Assembly (NCBI GenBank): GCA_023052935.1
Contig: CM041298.1
Location: 62,304,217 to 62,368,216 of the forward strand
DNA length: 64,000 bases
From: Piezodorus guildinii
Taxonomy: Eukaryota > Arthropoda > Insecta > Hemiptera > Pentatomidae
Direction: 5' to 3'
Under the pieces are notes generated by a model, which was not told the DNA's origin, made no database searches, and saw only the letters and a list, made by a program, of their open reading frames with translations. Both the position numbers and the translations under genes were made by a program. Each line of letters starts with the position of its first letter. The first letter of the stretch is position 1. Shown here in pieces: positions 41,893-52,885 of this stretch.

Positions 41893-42709
41893 AATTTCAC
41901 TTACCTATAAATGAAAGGTACTGCGATCGTGAACATTTTCAAATTCCAGTTTTCGACGGAAATACACGTTTTAGGGCCTCCTGTATCCAAATGAACAAGT
42001 CACGAAAAAAGGTCTGTAAGTCCGTGAGTGAGTGGTAAGTCTAGCACAAAAACCATAAGTCGTACGAATCTGGAATTTCATACATAAAACAACTATACGC
42101 CCGAGATGACACAACAGTTTGATTAAATTCGCTATGCTGATGTAAAATTTAATGACCTTTAAATTAGTGTAGTTTTCATTCTGATTGAAGTAGTCTGACA
42201 GGGTTTAAATGGCGATATTTTGAATTTTCTTTCTCTAAAATACCTTTAATTTTGTAGATTTAAAAAAAAAAAGGCACATCATCTTATTAGCATTATTAAA
42301 TAATAGATAAATATTCAAGTTGAGTGAATTTGATAAACAACTAAAGGAGAAAAGTGCAAACATATTTCTTCATGCGATTTTTGTGTTTTTGCTAATTACA
42401 ACAGTAATATAGACGTATAATATATTATTGGAAAGAGAAAGATTTTAGAAAAAAATATTATGTGATACACAAAGTTGTAAAAGATAATATAAAGTGACGA
42501 ATGGGGAATAAACTTACTACGGATTACCATAAAATATGGTTATATTATTTAATCTAAATCATATGTTTCTAACAAAAATGTATACACGTTTTATTTAAAT
42601 TAACTTGAAATATTTTTCAAATTGAGGTATATTTAATAGTTTTTAAATTTATTTTAACAGTCGAGGTAAGTGAATGTCGTGTGTTGCCCGCACCAGATTT
42701 TTTTTTTTT
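41893..42709 (+). repeat. Repeat K copy 10, full length (short form)
   Basis: Start TTTCACTTACCTATAAATGA, end GAGGTAAGTGAATGTCGTGT...CACCAGATTTTT; 817 bp. The partner arm of the start hairpin is eroded. Missing about 150 bp of the middle relative to copy 3. No coding. Confidence 0.8.
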
Positions 42710-42794
42710 GTAGTTTCAACCACTGTTGACCCGCTAAACCATCACAACATTTCAGTAGTGTGGGTACCTTACATTATTGAGATTGAAAATACAT

Positions 42795-42985
42795 GTTTGA
42801 ATATTTATTCATGTAAGGTCACTTCATGCAACTGTGCCCGATCGGACGATACTACAATGGGAGTCCAATATATACCATTCAGGTCCAATTAGGATAGGGA
42901 ATTTCGACGAGTCGAACATGCTTCGGACCGCCATTTTCCGAGAGAATAAGCAAATAGGTAAGTGTAAGTCGTGTGTTGCGATCAA
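42795..42985 (-). mobile_element. SINE1 3' fragment, then K end tip
   Basis: 42800-42912 read in reverse is the SINE1 3' half (CCTATCCTAATTGGACCTGA, TAGTATCGTCCGATCGGGC). 42953-42985 carries AGGTAAGTGTAAGTCGTGTG on plus, a K end. Confidence 0.6.
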
Positions 42986-43029
42986 CAAACTTTTAGATAT
43001 AAAATATAGATCCATGACAAAAATATTTT

Positions 43030-43772
43030 AAAAAATCTAGTGAGCTAAACACGCGACTTTCACTTACCTTCTTTGTTAAAATCAATTGAAGAATTTTTAA
43101 ATACATGTATAGGTAAAAATAAATTGTTAAAGAATTAATTAAATTGAATTTCAATTGAAACATGTGCTTTATTAAATAATCTATTATATTTTTAACTAAG
43201 AAAATCAGTTAGTTTTATCGGCATTACATCACTCTCCATTACCCTTTCCGATTCCGTTTAACAGATGATAATTTTTCTAAAATCTTTCTCTTTCCAATGG
43301 TATATTATACATCTATATTACTATTCTTGTGTACGAAAACATTAAAATTGCATAAACAAATATGTTTGCACTTTTCTTCTTTAGTTGTTTATCAAATTCG
43401 TCCATCTTTCATATTTAGCCGTTATTTATCTATGCTAATAACATGATGTACCTATATTTTTGAAATATACAAAATTTAATGAACTTTAGAGGGAGAAAAT
43501 TTAACATACCTGCATTTAAGCCCTGTCAGACTATTTTAATCAGAATGAAACTCACATGATGTTAAAGTCCATTAAATTTTACATCGATATATAGAGTTTA
43601 ATCAAAATTGTCATGGTATTTTTTAAGGAAATCGTAAAAAGGTACAAAATGCAAAGTATAAAGTGGTCTTCTGGTTAGCTGATTTCGATGAAAAAGTTGC
43701 TGTAACATCTCGGGCGTATAGTTGTCTTAAATATGAAATTTCAGTTTCATAGGACTTTTCTCCCAGGAGTTA

Positions 43773-43837
<65 letters not shown>

Positions 43838-43977
43838 TTTTTTGCGGAAATCGGTTATTATAGACCCAGGGGACCTTAAAACGTGTATTTCCGTCGAAAA
43901 CTGTAATTCAAAAATATTCACGATCGCAATACTTTCCCTTACAATATATTTCATATATAGGTAAGTGAAAGTAAAAA
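43030..43977 (-). repeat. Repeat K copy 12, full length, with CA expansion
   Basis: End block at 43030-43080 (reverse of AGGTAAGTGAAAGTCGCGTG...CTAGATTTTT) to start block at 43935-43977 (TATAGGTAAGTGAAAGTAAA). 948 bp. The TGTGTGTGTCT part of other copies is here a 61-bp CA run (43774-43834). No coding; the frame 43727-43990 only spans the CA run. Confidence 0.85.
43774..43834. repeat. (CA)n microsatellite inside K
   Basis: About 30 uninterrupted CA units at the K position where other copies have a few GT units. Confidence 0.97.
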
Positions 43978-44060
43978 CTGTGTTTGTCATTAAATACGTA
44001 CATTATATATCATTATTTTGTATGATAATTATACACAACAAGATTATGAGAAATAATACT

Positions 44061-45121
44061 TTTTTTTTTTTTTAATTCATTTATTGAAATTTACAACTGT
44101 ATGTTCATACATCAAGTAAATCGGCTACAATGATAATACACATGAAAAAAAACATGAAGAGAAACTGCCCATTGGCAGCACTCTAGTAGTGAATCTACAC
44201 AAGAAGGTCTCGAGGCCATCTTCTTTTCAGACGCCTCGGCGGATTGTCAGGAATTGAAGTGGAAGCAAGGATTGAAACTAGTGGATTAGAGTGGGAGTGG
44301 AGTTTTTCATGGAAGGAGTGATACCTGGTACAGGCCAAATCAGCAACATATGGAACATTAAGGTCTTTGTGGATGATTTTGTTGGTGACAAAGTAAGGAG
44401 CGTTAAGGATTTTGCGAAGGATTTTGGATTGTAAGGATTGGATACGGGAAGAGTTTGATGGTTTAGTAGAGCCCCAAAGCTCAACTCCGTAAGTCCAGAT
44501 AGGCCTTATGATTGTCATGTAAATTAGTCTTTTGTAGTAAAGAGAAAGGTTAAAGCGTCTGTCAAGTAAATGTTGAAGTAACCGAAATCGGCGAGCAGTC
44601 TCTTGTCTTTTCAGTCTTGTATGCGGATTCCATGTAAGACGTTTGTCAAGCAGGAGGCCTAAATAACGGATCTGTTCAACAGGGACAAGCGGAATATCAT
44701 TAAAGGACACTGTAGGGCAGGATGCCATAGGTTTACGACGAAGGGTAAAAGTAATCTGGTGGGATTTATTGGAGTTGATTTTAATTCTCCAATTCTGACA
44801 CCATACCTCAAGGTCTCTGATGTGGGATTGGAGGTTTTGAGAGGCAATACTAGGATCGTTATTAACTGATAGCACGCAAGTGTCATCGGCATAGGTAGAA
44901 AGGAATGTGTTAGGATGGGTCGGGATATCAGCTGTATAGACTGTGTAGAGAATGGGTCCTAGGATACTGCCTTGAGGAACACCAGCAGACTGAGTAAAAG
45001 TGGATGAATAGGAACTATTGTGGTTGATTTTAAAGGTTCTATCAGAGAGGTAGGACTGGAGGATGAGGAAGTATGTTGGATGGAGGAATTTACGGAGTTT
45101 GTACTGCAGTCCCGGGTGAAA
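44061..45121 (-). mobile_element. Jockey-type LINE A, 5'-truncated, best-preserved 3' end
   Basis: 3' terminal T run at 44059-44073, 3' UTR to 44194, then ORF2 sequence to the truncation at 45121. Perfect 10-bp target-site duplication AAATAATACT at 44051-44060 and 45122-45131. Confidence 0.9.
44195..45117 (-). pseudogene. LINE A ORF2, RT palm/thumb to C-terminus, frame still open
   Basis: One uninterrupted minus-strand frame of about 307 codons from 45117 to the stop at 44195. Order: GLQYKLRKFLHPTYF, SAGVPQGSILGPILYTVYTA, STYADDTCVLSVNND (YADD catalytic motif), RRKPMASCPTVSFNDIPLVP, IRYLGLLLDKRLTWNPHTRL, IRPIWTYGVELWGSTKPSNS, LNAPYFVTNKIIHKDLNVP and NPPRRLKRRWPRDLLV. The N-terminal endonuclease and first RT motifs are lost by truncation. 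No stop or frameshift seen, so the insertion is young. No start codon is expected. Confidence 0.9.
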
Positions 45122-45131
45122 AAATAATACT

Positions 45132-45570
45132 CAAAAACAAAAACAGAATACTTTGACTTGCACGTTCAAAACAAAGTAAAAATTTATTCAAGCTTATATT
45201 AACTAACTCAATTTACAGATTCATCAAGGGAGTAATTAAATAATCCGTTTAAAACAGTTGTTTCCCTTTTATCACCATAAAAGTTCGACGAAAAAAGAAA
45301 ATTAAATAGTCTACCAAGCAGAAAGGAGGGGAAGAGATATACGTACGTGGCCGGCTTGGAAAAAGAAGTCCTCCGGGATAAGTTAAAGCCCCTACGAGTT
45401 GGGCCAAGTCCGCACTTGACTTGTACATACAAATCTAATTATAATTAAAAACTATGTCAATATCTAACCCAGCTATATCTTTTTTCCATTCAAGTTCTCT
45501 AATAAGATTTGGGGTAGTTCAAGCTGACTGGTTAATATAACTTTATCATTTATTCGAATTTTTTTTTTTT
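45132..45570. other. No gene recognised
   Basis: 45340-45430 is GC-richer (GTGGCCGGCTTGGAAAAAGA, CGAGTTGGGCCAAGTCCGCA); the minus frame 45208-45432 has no motif. Confidence 0.35.
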
Positions 45571-45574
45571 TACC

Positions 45575-45650
45575 AGTGGCGCGACAGGCCGTGTAGACCC
45601 TGGGCCTTGCGGTTTAATCTCTCCTGGGTGATACACTCGCGTTTTTTGTG
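45575..45650 (-). mobile_element. SINE2 3' fragment
   Basis: CCAGTGGCGCGACAGGCCGT and GGGTGATACACTCGCGTTTT match the 3' part of SINE2 (16919-17000). Confidence 0.7.
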
Positions 45651-45694
45651 GCCTAAATTATTCGAAATAGATTATACAAAAAGAATTTTTAATT

Positions 45695-46579
45695 TGAAAA
45701 ATCTAGTGTGCGATTTTTTAATACCCGACTTTTACTTACCTCCGTGGTTAAAACCAAATTTAAGAAATTTTAATTACAGTTAGATATAAAATATATAGGT
45801 AACTGTAGGTAAAAAGCATAGTCAAAAATTAAGTCTAGCGCCAAAATTAAGTATTGTACAAAACTGAAATTTCATACTTAAGTAAACTAAACGCCTGAAA
45901 TGTTACAGCAACATTTTAATAAAATCGGCTTAAAAGTAGTGCTACATTATACTATGCATCTTGCACCTTTTTATGATTTTCTCAAAAACAACTGTTGATC
46001 ATTTTGATTCAACTCGCTATATCGATGTAAAATTTCATGAGCTTTAATATCGTGTAGATTTTATCTGATTGAAATAGTCTGACAGGGCTGAAAAACAGAT
46101 ATTTTAAATTTTCTTCCTCTAAAGTACCTTTAATTTTGTAGATTCTATAAAAATAACCATATCATATGATTAGCATTACTAAAAACGGATAAATAAACAT
46201 GTTGAACGAATTTGATAACCAACTAAAGGAGAAAAGAGCGCAAATAATTTTACTGTGATTTTTGAGTTTTTGAAAATAAGGACAGTAATATAGATGTATA
46301 ATATACCGTTGGAAAGAAAAAGATTTTAGAAAAAATATTATCTTATACACAATTTTGTAAAAGTTAAGAAAAATTGATAAAAATCCGATAAAATTAACTG
46401 TTTGTTTTAGATCATAATATAATAATTTTTTTAATAAAACACATGTTTCTATAGGAATTCAATTTAATTGGTTCTTTATTAGTTTTACTAATTTTTATCC
46501 CTGTATTTTAAAATTCTTCAATCAATTTTAGCAACGGAGGTGAGCGGAAGTTGTGTGTTGCCCGCACTAGATTTTTATT
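45695..46579 (+). repeat. Repeat K copy 13 with an inverted K end in front
   Basis: 45695-45800 is a K end block in reverse (AAAATCTAGTGTGCG...CCGACTTTTACTTACCTCCG). From about 45820 a plus-strand K runs (AAGTCTAGCGCCAAAATTAA) to GGAGGTGAGCGGAAGTTGTG and CACTAGATTTTT at 46579. The plus copy lacks its first 170 bp. Confidence 0.75.
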
Positions 46580-46599
46580 ATTATAATGACAGGTTGATT

Positions 46600-46735
46600 G
46601 GAGGCATGGTGATTAAAAAAATCGCACTAATAAAAAGAAGTAATTATACTTGTATGCCGACGTTTTGACCTCGATTGTATACTTTCATCAGAACAAAGAA
46701 AAACACGATTAAAAGAAACAAAACTACTGTGGTTT
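46600..46735 (-). mobile_element. Possible Penelope 3' tip fragment
   Basis: Minus strand reads TCTGATGAAAGTATACAATC then GAGGTCAAAACGTCGGCATA. The CTGATGA...AAACGTC pattern is typical of Penelope 3' ends and related hammerhead-like motifs, but no coding is attached. Confidence 0.4.
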
Positions 46736-46945
46736 AGTAGTTATTATAACATCGCTCTATACACAAAGTTGCGTGTTCGAAACCGGCAGACGAACCTAGG
46801 ATTTTTTTAAGTAAGTCACAATCACAGGTTTCGCCGTCCTTTGTATGGGACGTAAAATTGTATGACGTCAGAAACTCGTTTAAGATTCCTATCCTAATTA
46901 AACGTGGACTGGCAATATTTAAAGATTTGAATTTATATAGACTGT
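46736..46945 (+). mobile_element. SINE1, degenerate copy
   Basis: Weak A-box part (TAGTTATTATAACATCGCTC), B box GCGTGTTCGAAACCGGCAG, then GCCGTCCTTTGTATGGGACG, GACGTCAGAAACTCGTTTAA and ATCCTAATTAAACGTGGACT. Confidence 0.7.
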
Positions 46946-46961
46946 ACAATATGCATTAATA

Positions 46962-46969
<8 letters not shown>

Positions 46970-47028
<59 letters not shown>

Positions 47029-47031
47029 AAC
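46970..47031. repeat. (AT)n microsatellite
   Basis: About 58 bp of AT repeat directly upstream of LINE D. Confidence 0.95.
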
Positions 47032-47280
47032 CAGATCCCGTCTTTCCGACAACTAAACGCCTTCCCATAGAACCAAAAAATATGAATTTTCTTTTTTAGC
47101 TCGGTCCACTTTCTTCTGGAATACTCTCCCATCACACATCCGTCATACTCCTTCCCAATCTTTTTTCAAATCATTCCTTTTTTTAACACCTTCTTGCTTC
47201 CCAATCTGATGCCAGCTAATTTCAGTACAGCGATTAAAGTGATGTGAGAAATGTCTACACTTCATAACATAAATGATAGT

Positions 47281-48444
47281 TTTTTTTTATTTTATTTTTT
47301 TTTTTTATTCGTATATATTACAATTTGTCTTAATAGACAATAATAATAGTGCTACAGGATCTCATTCATACAATATTTACAATATAAACAAAAGGAAAGT
47401 CAAATTACAAAAAATAAAATAAAATAAACGTATACAATAACAAAATTAAGTAGACAAAATAAATAGAAATAAATGAAGTTAACAAATAAATAAACAAAAC
47501 ATGTCACATTCATACCTATGTACAATATTTACAATCAGCTCGGGAACCCCGGACGGGGCTTGTCCCCCCACTTGTGGAAGGACAAGCAGAGTCAAAGGAT
47601 CCCAGCGCCTCCCTCTCAGCCGCATCACTGGTGAGAGCCAGCGGAAGCTAAGTAAGGGCGCCATAGCCACAATCACACCGCACTTGAGAGGAGAATCTGA
47701 CCAGTGTTAGAACTCCAGCATACGTATTTACAATATATCTCGGGGCCACTGCCGTTTCAACCTTCTAGGTGGGTTGTATGGATGAGTGGAGCTGGATAGG
47801 GATCGTGCTAAAGGATTAGGATGATGAATGAGGTTCTGATGGAATTTGAAAAATTTGGATGGAATTAGGTCTGAAATAAATAGAACATTAAGGTCGTGGT
47901 GCAAGGTATAGTTGGATACATAATAAGGAGCATTTACTATTATTCGGAGGACTTTGGATTGAAAGGATTGAATGCGTTTGATGTTAGAACGTTTAGCTGT
48001 CCCCCACAGTTCAAGTCCGTACGTCCAGATGGGCTTCAGTATTGTCTTATAAATTAATAATTTGTTGTCAACTGTAAGTTCAGATTTTCTGTTTAATAGT
48101 CTGTATAACTGTCCGAATCGTCGATTGAGTTCTTTTCTTTTAAGTCTTGTATGTGGGTTCCACGTCAGTCTTTTGTCTAGTAGTAAGCCAAGATAGCGGA
48201 CTGTATCTGAAGGAGAAATAGGAATGGAATTGAAGTAAACTGGCGGACAGGAGTTTCGTCGAAGAGTGAAGGTTACGTGTTTGCATTTGGCCTCGTTCAC
48301 CTTAATTCGCCAAGCACCACACCAGTCTTCGATAAGACAAAGGTGTCTTAGCAGGATTAAGGATGCTGTTTCGGGATCGGAGCTGGATGATAGGATGGCG
48401 GTGTCGTCTGCAAATGTTGCCACAAAGGTGTCAGGATGATTAGG
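47281..48444 (-). mobile_element. Jockey-type LINE B, 5'-truncated, inserted in LINE D
   Basis: 3' T-rich end at 47281-47307, 3' UTR to 47727, ORF2 part 47728-48444. Perfect 10-bp target-site duplication AAATGATAGT at 47271-47280 and 48445-48454. The GC-rich 3' UTR patch 47535-47700 is shared with the second LINE B copy (53790-53960). Confidence 0.9.
47728..48444 (-). pseudogene. LINE B ORF2 C-terminal third, frame open
   Basis: Open minus-strand frame: ATFADDTAILSSSSDPETAS (FADD is the catalytic RT pair), RRNSCPPVYFNSIPISPSD, VRYLGLLLDKRLTWNPHTRL, LKPIWTYGLELWGTAKRSN, IVNAPYYVSNYTLHHDLNV and NPPRRLKRQWPRDIL. No lesions, truncated N-terminally in the RT. About 50% like LINE A by eye, so a separate family. 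Confidence 0.88.
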
Positions 48445-48745
48445 AAATGATAGTAAAGTTTATTTTCATTTCTATTATTAATTATTCTAAAGTTTTTTTT
48501 TAATGTTTTTTTTTTGGTTTGTTAGTTCTATATTACATTTAGATATTAATGTATATTTATCATTTCTCTCTCTTTTCATCAATTAAAATAATTGTAAATA
48601 ATTATTGCAATCATTAATATTATTAGTTTTTTTTATGTGATTTTTGGCCAGTTGTAGTCATTATTGTTTTTGTACATGTGTATTATTCTCAAGGGACTTA
48701 GTCCCAGAATAAAGTTCTATTTTCATTCATTCATTCATTTTATAC

Positions 48746-48749
<4 letters not shown>

Positions 48750-48803
<54 letters not shown>
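48750..48803. repeat. (TA)n microsatellite
   Basis: About 52 bp of TA, just 3' of the LINE D tail. Confidence 0.95.
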
Positions 48804-48807
<4 letters not shown>

Positions 48808-48809
48808 TC

Positions 48810-49445
48810 TCAAAATATTTAACATAATACATATCTCATGATTTTGTGTGAAACGTAATATAGAAACATAAGCCACGATATATTTTAGGCATATGAAGAA
48901 GAAGAGATAAAATCTGCCTAAATTAAAGATCCCCTTCTCCAGAGCGTCCTGGAACTACTGGAGTCTGGTTCCTTGTACTGGAAGGGACGTGGGCAGGCAG
49001 TCATAAATTATAAGACCCTTTTAGGATAATAAAGTCCTGATTTCATTTAAATGATTCATCTTCCAACTTTATAAGTTCATTTCTCACTTAGGCAAGCTCC
49101 AAACATTATCAACACTTATTAAAATAGTCCAATAACGAGAACTTTGAGCAATTAAGATAATCTATGTTCAGGGGTCTGGATTAATTGAATTAATAAATGT
49201 ATAAGATTTTTTTAGGGGAAAAAGTTGTCAGCATCTCTCCATTAATTAATATCCAACATTATAAAAATATAATTTTTCTTTTATAGCAGTTCCATAACAA
49301 CTCCCCTTCTCTTTGTTAAAAAATTTAGCAATTGCAATTCGGGAGTCCCGGTGGAACCGTATTTAAATGAAGAATCTAGATTTTAATTATTTTCACTAAA
49401 GTAATAAATATTTCCTTTAAAACACGCAACACACTAACCTACATT
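48810..49445. other. No gene recognised
   Basis: 48940-49040 (GAGCGTCCTGGAACTACTGG, AGGATAATAAAGTCCTGATTTC) may be another LINE 3' tip because of the terminal AATAAAG-type ending; otherwise featureless. Confidence 0.35.
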
Positions 49446-49449
49446 GAAT

Positions 49450-49840
49450 TTTTTTTTTTTTTTTTTTTTTTTAGTTATTTATAGTAATTTACAACTGTAT
49501 TAACGAACACAATAAGTAAATATGAGCAATGAAAAAAAAATCATGAAAATGTTTTGATAAAGTACCACTGGGTAGGGTAGCACTTCACTATTTTAAGGCA
49601 GTAGGTCCCGAGGCCACCTTCTTTTCAGTCGCCTAGGAGGGTTATCAGGGATGTCTAAGGATGATAAATTACGGACAAGTGGGTTTGTATGGGCAGGGGG
49701 CTTAGAATGGAAAGAGGAGTATCTATCACGAGCTATGTCTGCGACAAATGGGATATTAAGGTCATTATGGAGGAGTTGATTTGTGACAAAATATGGGGCA
49801 TTCTGGATTTTGCGAAGGATTTGGGATTTTGGACACACTT
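49450..49840 (-). pseudogene. Jockey-type LINE A', 5'-truncated
   Basis: T run 49450-49472 is the 3' end. Minus-strand 49838-49593 encodes ILRKIQNAPYFVTNQLLHND then IARDRYSSFHSKP and NPPRRLKRRWPRDLLP with a stop. No lesion in this short piece. Confidence 0.85.
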
Positions 49841-49844
49841 AGAT

Positions 49845-50750
49845 GTGTGTATGTATCTTTTAATGTCTTGTGAGGGTATTATTAATTTTGTTTTTAAATA
49901 TTTTTAAATAATTATTTTACAGTAGACCACATTGTGGAGAATACCTTATTTTGTCTTATTGGACCCTAATTAAAGTCGATAAAAACTGAATTAAAAAAAT
50001 ATCAATACCGCTAATACCTTATCTCACAATTTATATTTCATACCTAAATAAGTATCAAAATGTTTTCTTAAAAGTACCTACTCTTTATACACGTGATTTT
50101 ATCTATTATTTATTTATTTCTAACATGATAGATTTTATCTATTAACGCTATTTTATGTGTATATAGATACTACACGACCTATTTTTTCTTATAAAAATGA
50201 CAAGTAATAACATAAAAGCTATTTGGAAGGCAGAAAACATGTGACAGACGTGTTCCAGTATTCAATTTTCGTTCCTCCAACGAAAGAATAAAATATTTTC
50301 TGGACCTCTTGCATATTTAACAACTATTTTTTATTCAACCTTTATATGTTTTATAAAATTTTCTTTAATAACTGACATTTTATGTTGTCATTATTATTTA
50401 TAGCGCATCCTCTAAAAGCTTTTTTTTAAATGTATTCTTTATTAAATTAAATATGAACATAATAATAACATTTTTATTATTTCCGGGACTCGCATCTTAG
50501 ATAAAAAAATTAAAAATAAATGAATATCTAAATATCTTTAAATGTAAAAGATTCTCTTTTAAAACAATTTTTTTTTTTTTTAGAAATATTACATTTTCTA
50601 ATAATTCCAATCATTAACGTGTTTACAATAAGAATTATATCAGATTTTATCAAACTTGTGAAAATGAAGAAATAGTTTCGAAACCTCAGGCAATAAATTA
50701 TATTATAAAATGTAATTTTCGTCAGAGATAATGTTTTGTTTAAGAAGGAA
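49845..50750. other. No gene recognised
   Basis: AT-rich. The minus frame 50528-50806 has no motif and overlaps a SINE. Confidence 0.4.
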
Positions 50751-50758
50751 ATAGGATC

Positions 50759-51025
50759 ATCTGTAGCAGGGTGGCTAGTATAACAGCCTTTTATGCCAAA
50801 GGTCACGGGTCCGAACCCGCAGGTGGTCCGAGGATTTTTAAAAGGGAGTAAAAATTCTTAGTTATTCCGTCCTTCGGAGGGGACATAAAAAGGTGGTTCC
50901 GAGTCTGTTCGATGTCAGGTACTCGTTAAAGATCCATATCCTAATTAAACCAGGATGGCAAAATTTTGGACTCTCACTGTAGCATCGTCCGATTAATCAT
51001 AGACGTAAAATAAACAAACAATCCC
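50759..51025 (+). mobile_element. tRNA-derived SINE1, full head
   Basis: TGTAGCAGGGTGGCTAGTAT (A box), GGTCACGGGTCCGAACCCGC (B box), CGTCCTTCGGAGGGGACATA, GATGTCAGGTACTCGTTAAA, GTAGCATCGTCCGATTAATC and tail GTAAAATAAACAAACAA. Confidence 0.85.
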
Positions 51026-51171
51026 TTAAGAATAGAATGTATCCACATTTATTTATATTATTATATAATCCTCTCCATTTAATTTATTTTAAAATTAATA
51101 AAGGTATATATTTCGGATAATTTCTTTATAAGAACCTATATTATATATAAGCTTAGAACTAATTATATTTT

Positions 51172-52052
51172 TTTTTACTTTCACTTACGTATATATGAAA
51201 TATATAGTAAGGGAAAGTATTGCAATCGTGAAAATTTTCGAATTTCAGTTTTCAACGGAAATACACGTTTTAGGGTCCCCAGAGTCCAAATGACCAAGTC
51301 CCGCAAACAGGTCTGTGTGTGTCGTAAACGAAAAGTCCTATGAAATAGAAATTTCATATTTAGGACAACTATAGGCCCAAAATGTTACAAAAACTGCTTC
51401 ATCAAAATCAGCTAACCGGAAGAGCCACTTAGACATACATTTTGCACCTATTTACGATTTTCTCAAAAACGGCTTTTGATTAAACTACCTTTACCGATGT
51501 AAAATTGGACGGACTTTAATATCATGCAGGTTTCATTCTGATTAAAATAGTCTGGCAGGGGTTAAATGCCGATATGTCAAAATTTCTTCTTCTGAAGTTT
51601 CTTTAATTTTGTAGTTTATATGAAATTGGCCATATCATCTGATTAGCATTGCTGAAAAACAGCTAAATATACAAATTGAACAAATTCGATATTCAAGTAA
51701 AGAAGATAACTGTAAGAATAGTTTATTAAATTAATTATTAATTTTCGAACTTAAGAACAGTAATATATATGTATAATATACCGTTGGTATGTTAAATATT
51801 TTTGAATAAATATTATGTTATAACACAATAAATGTTAATGAAAAGCCGATGAAACTAAATGATTATTTTCACAATTATATAATAGATTTTTTAATAAAAC
51901 ACATGTTTCTATAGAAATTTAATTTAATTAATTCTTTAATGGTTTCCCTATTATTTATCTCTAACCGTATTTGAAATTTTTTTAATAGATTTTAAAACGT
52001 GTGGAAGTGAATGTCGTGTGTGTCGTGTTAGTTGTCCACAGCAGATTTTTTT
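51172..52052 (+). repeat. Repeat K copy 14, full length
   Basis: Start TTTTTTACTTTCACTTACG with the partner arm GTAAGGGAAAGT at 51208-51219; end GTGGAAGTGAATGTCGTGTG...CAGCAGATTTTTTT. 881 bp. Flanks are T runs on both sides. No coding. Confidence 0.85.
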
Positions 52053-52059
52053 AAAATTA

Positions 52060-52325
52060 TTTTGTTAAAGAATATCTTTTAGTTTGGTGAAACTAATTTA
52101 TTAAATTAAATAAGTGATTGATATAAATAATTTACTGTTAATAAAACTAAAGATTTTATAAATGAAATTAAACAAATAAAAACGAAAAATTGAGTAGGTA
52201 GGGATGGTGTTTTAGGGCGATAAATGATGAGATTATCACGCCCAAATAATTAACGAAAAATTGAATTATTAAAAGGATTAAAGCGATTCAAAGAATTCTA
52301 CCGAAAAGTAAACTCAAACAGAAAA
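52060..52325. other. No gene recognised
   Basis: AT-rich. Confidence 0.4.
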
Positions 52326-52885
52326 CTAAATATTCTTAGCCGGCTGGCCCCTTATCATCAAGTCCTTAATAGAAAAATGGAAGTTCTAGATACCTGGAAA
52401 AACCTCTTCTCCAGTCTAAGAAGAGAAGGAAGCAGTGGGTGAAGCATCTGAAATAACTCATAAAATACTCCAGATGAAGAGGAAATAGAAGAAGAACTTT
52501 ACAAATTGAAATAATCATTAAGAGTTGGGCGCAGATAAAATCCTAGAACTACTCAAATATGAAGGCTTTATTAAAGTCCTAATGATGTCATTAAAGTCAA
52601 CCACGTGGTTAGGAAGGTAGCTTCCACTGATCTGGAAAAAACCATCGTTATTTTCATCCGGAAAAAGGGAAACAGAATGATTTGTAGCACTGATTAAGGC
52701 ATATTTCTGAAAACATGGTGTTCTCCAATATTCAATACGTCAACGAACGCTATGAGAAACCTAAGAGCATACGAATGTGAGTTCTGAAAGAAAAATCGGA
52801 ATATGACCGGAACTTTATCCTTCACACATCTCCCGAAACAATTAATAGATATTATATTACGACCCATCACCATTTTCAGGCATCT

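Larger units (their letters stand above)
47040..48742 (+). mobile_element. LINE D (CR1/Jockey-type) 3' end, split by LINE B
   Basis: 47095-47215 encodes ARSTFFWNTLPSHIRHTPSQ then FFKSFLFLTPS, the usual RT C-terminus of CR1-like LINEs (F-x-R-x...WN-LP-IR...F). The 3' UTR starts near 47215, breaks at 47280, resumes at 48455 and ends with the hairpin GGGACTTAGTCCC, AGAATAAAG and a (TTCA)n tail at 48722-48740. LINE B occupies 47281-48444. Confidence 0.75.

Noticed and set aside
43727..43990. Cys-Val repeat protein frame
   Set aside because: Translation of the CA microsatellite in K.
44278..44892. Alternative minus-strand frames in LINE A
   Set aside because: Out of frame with the intact RT frame 44195-45117.
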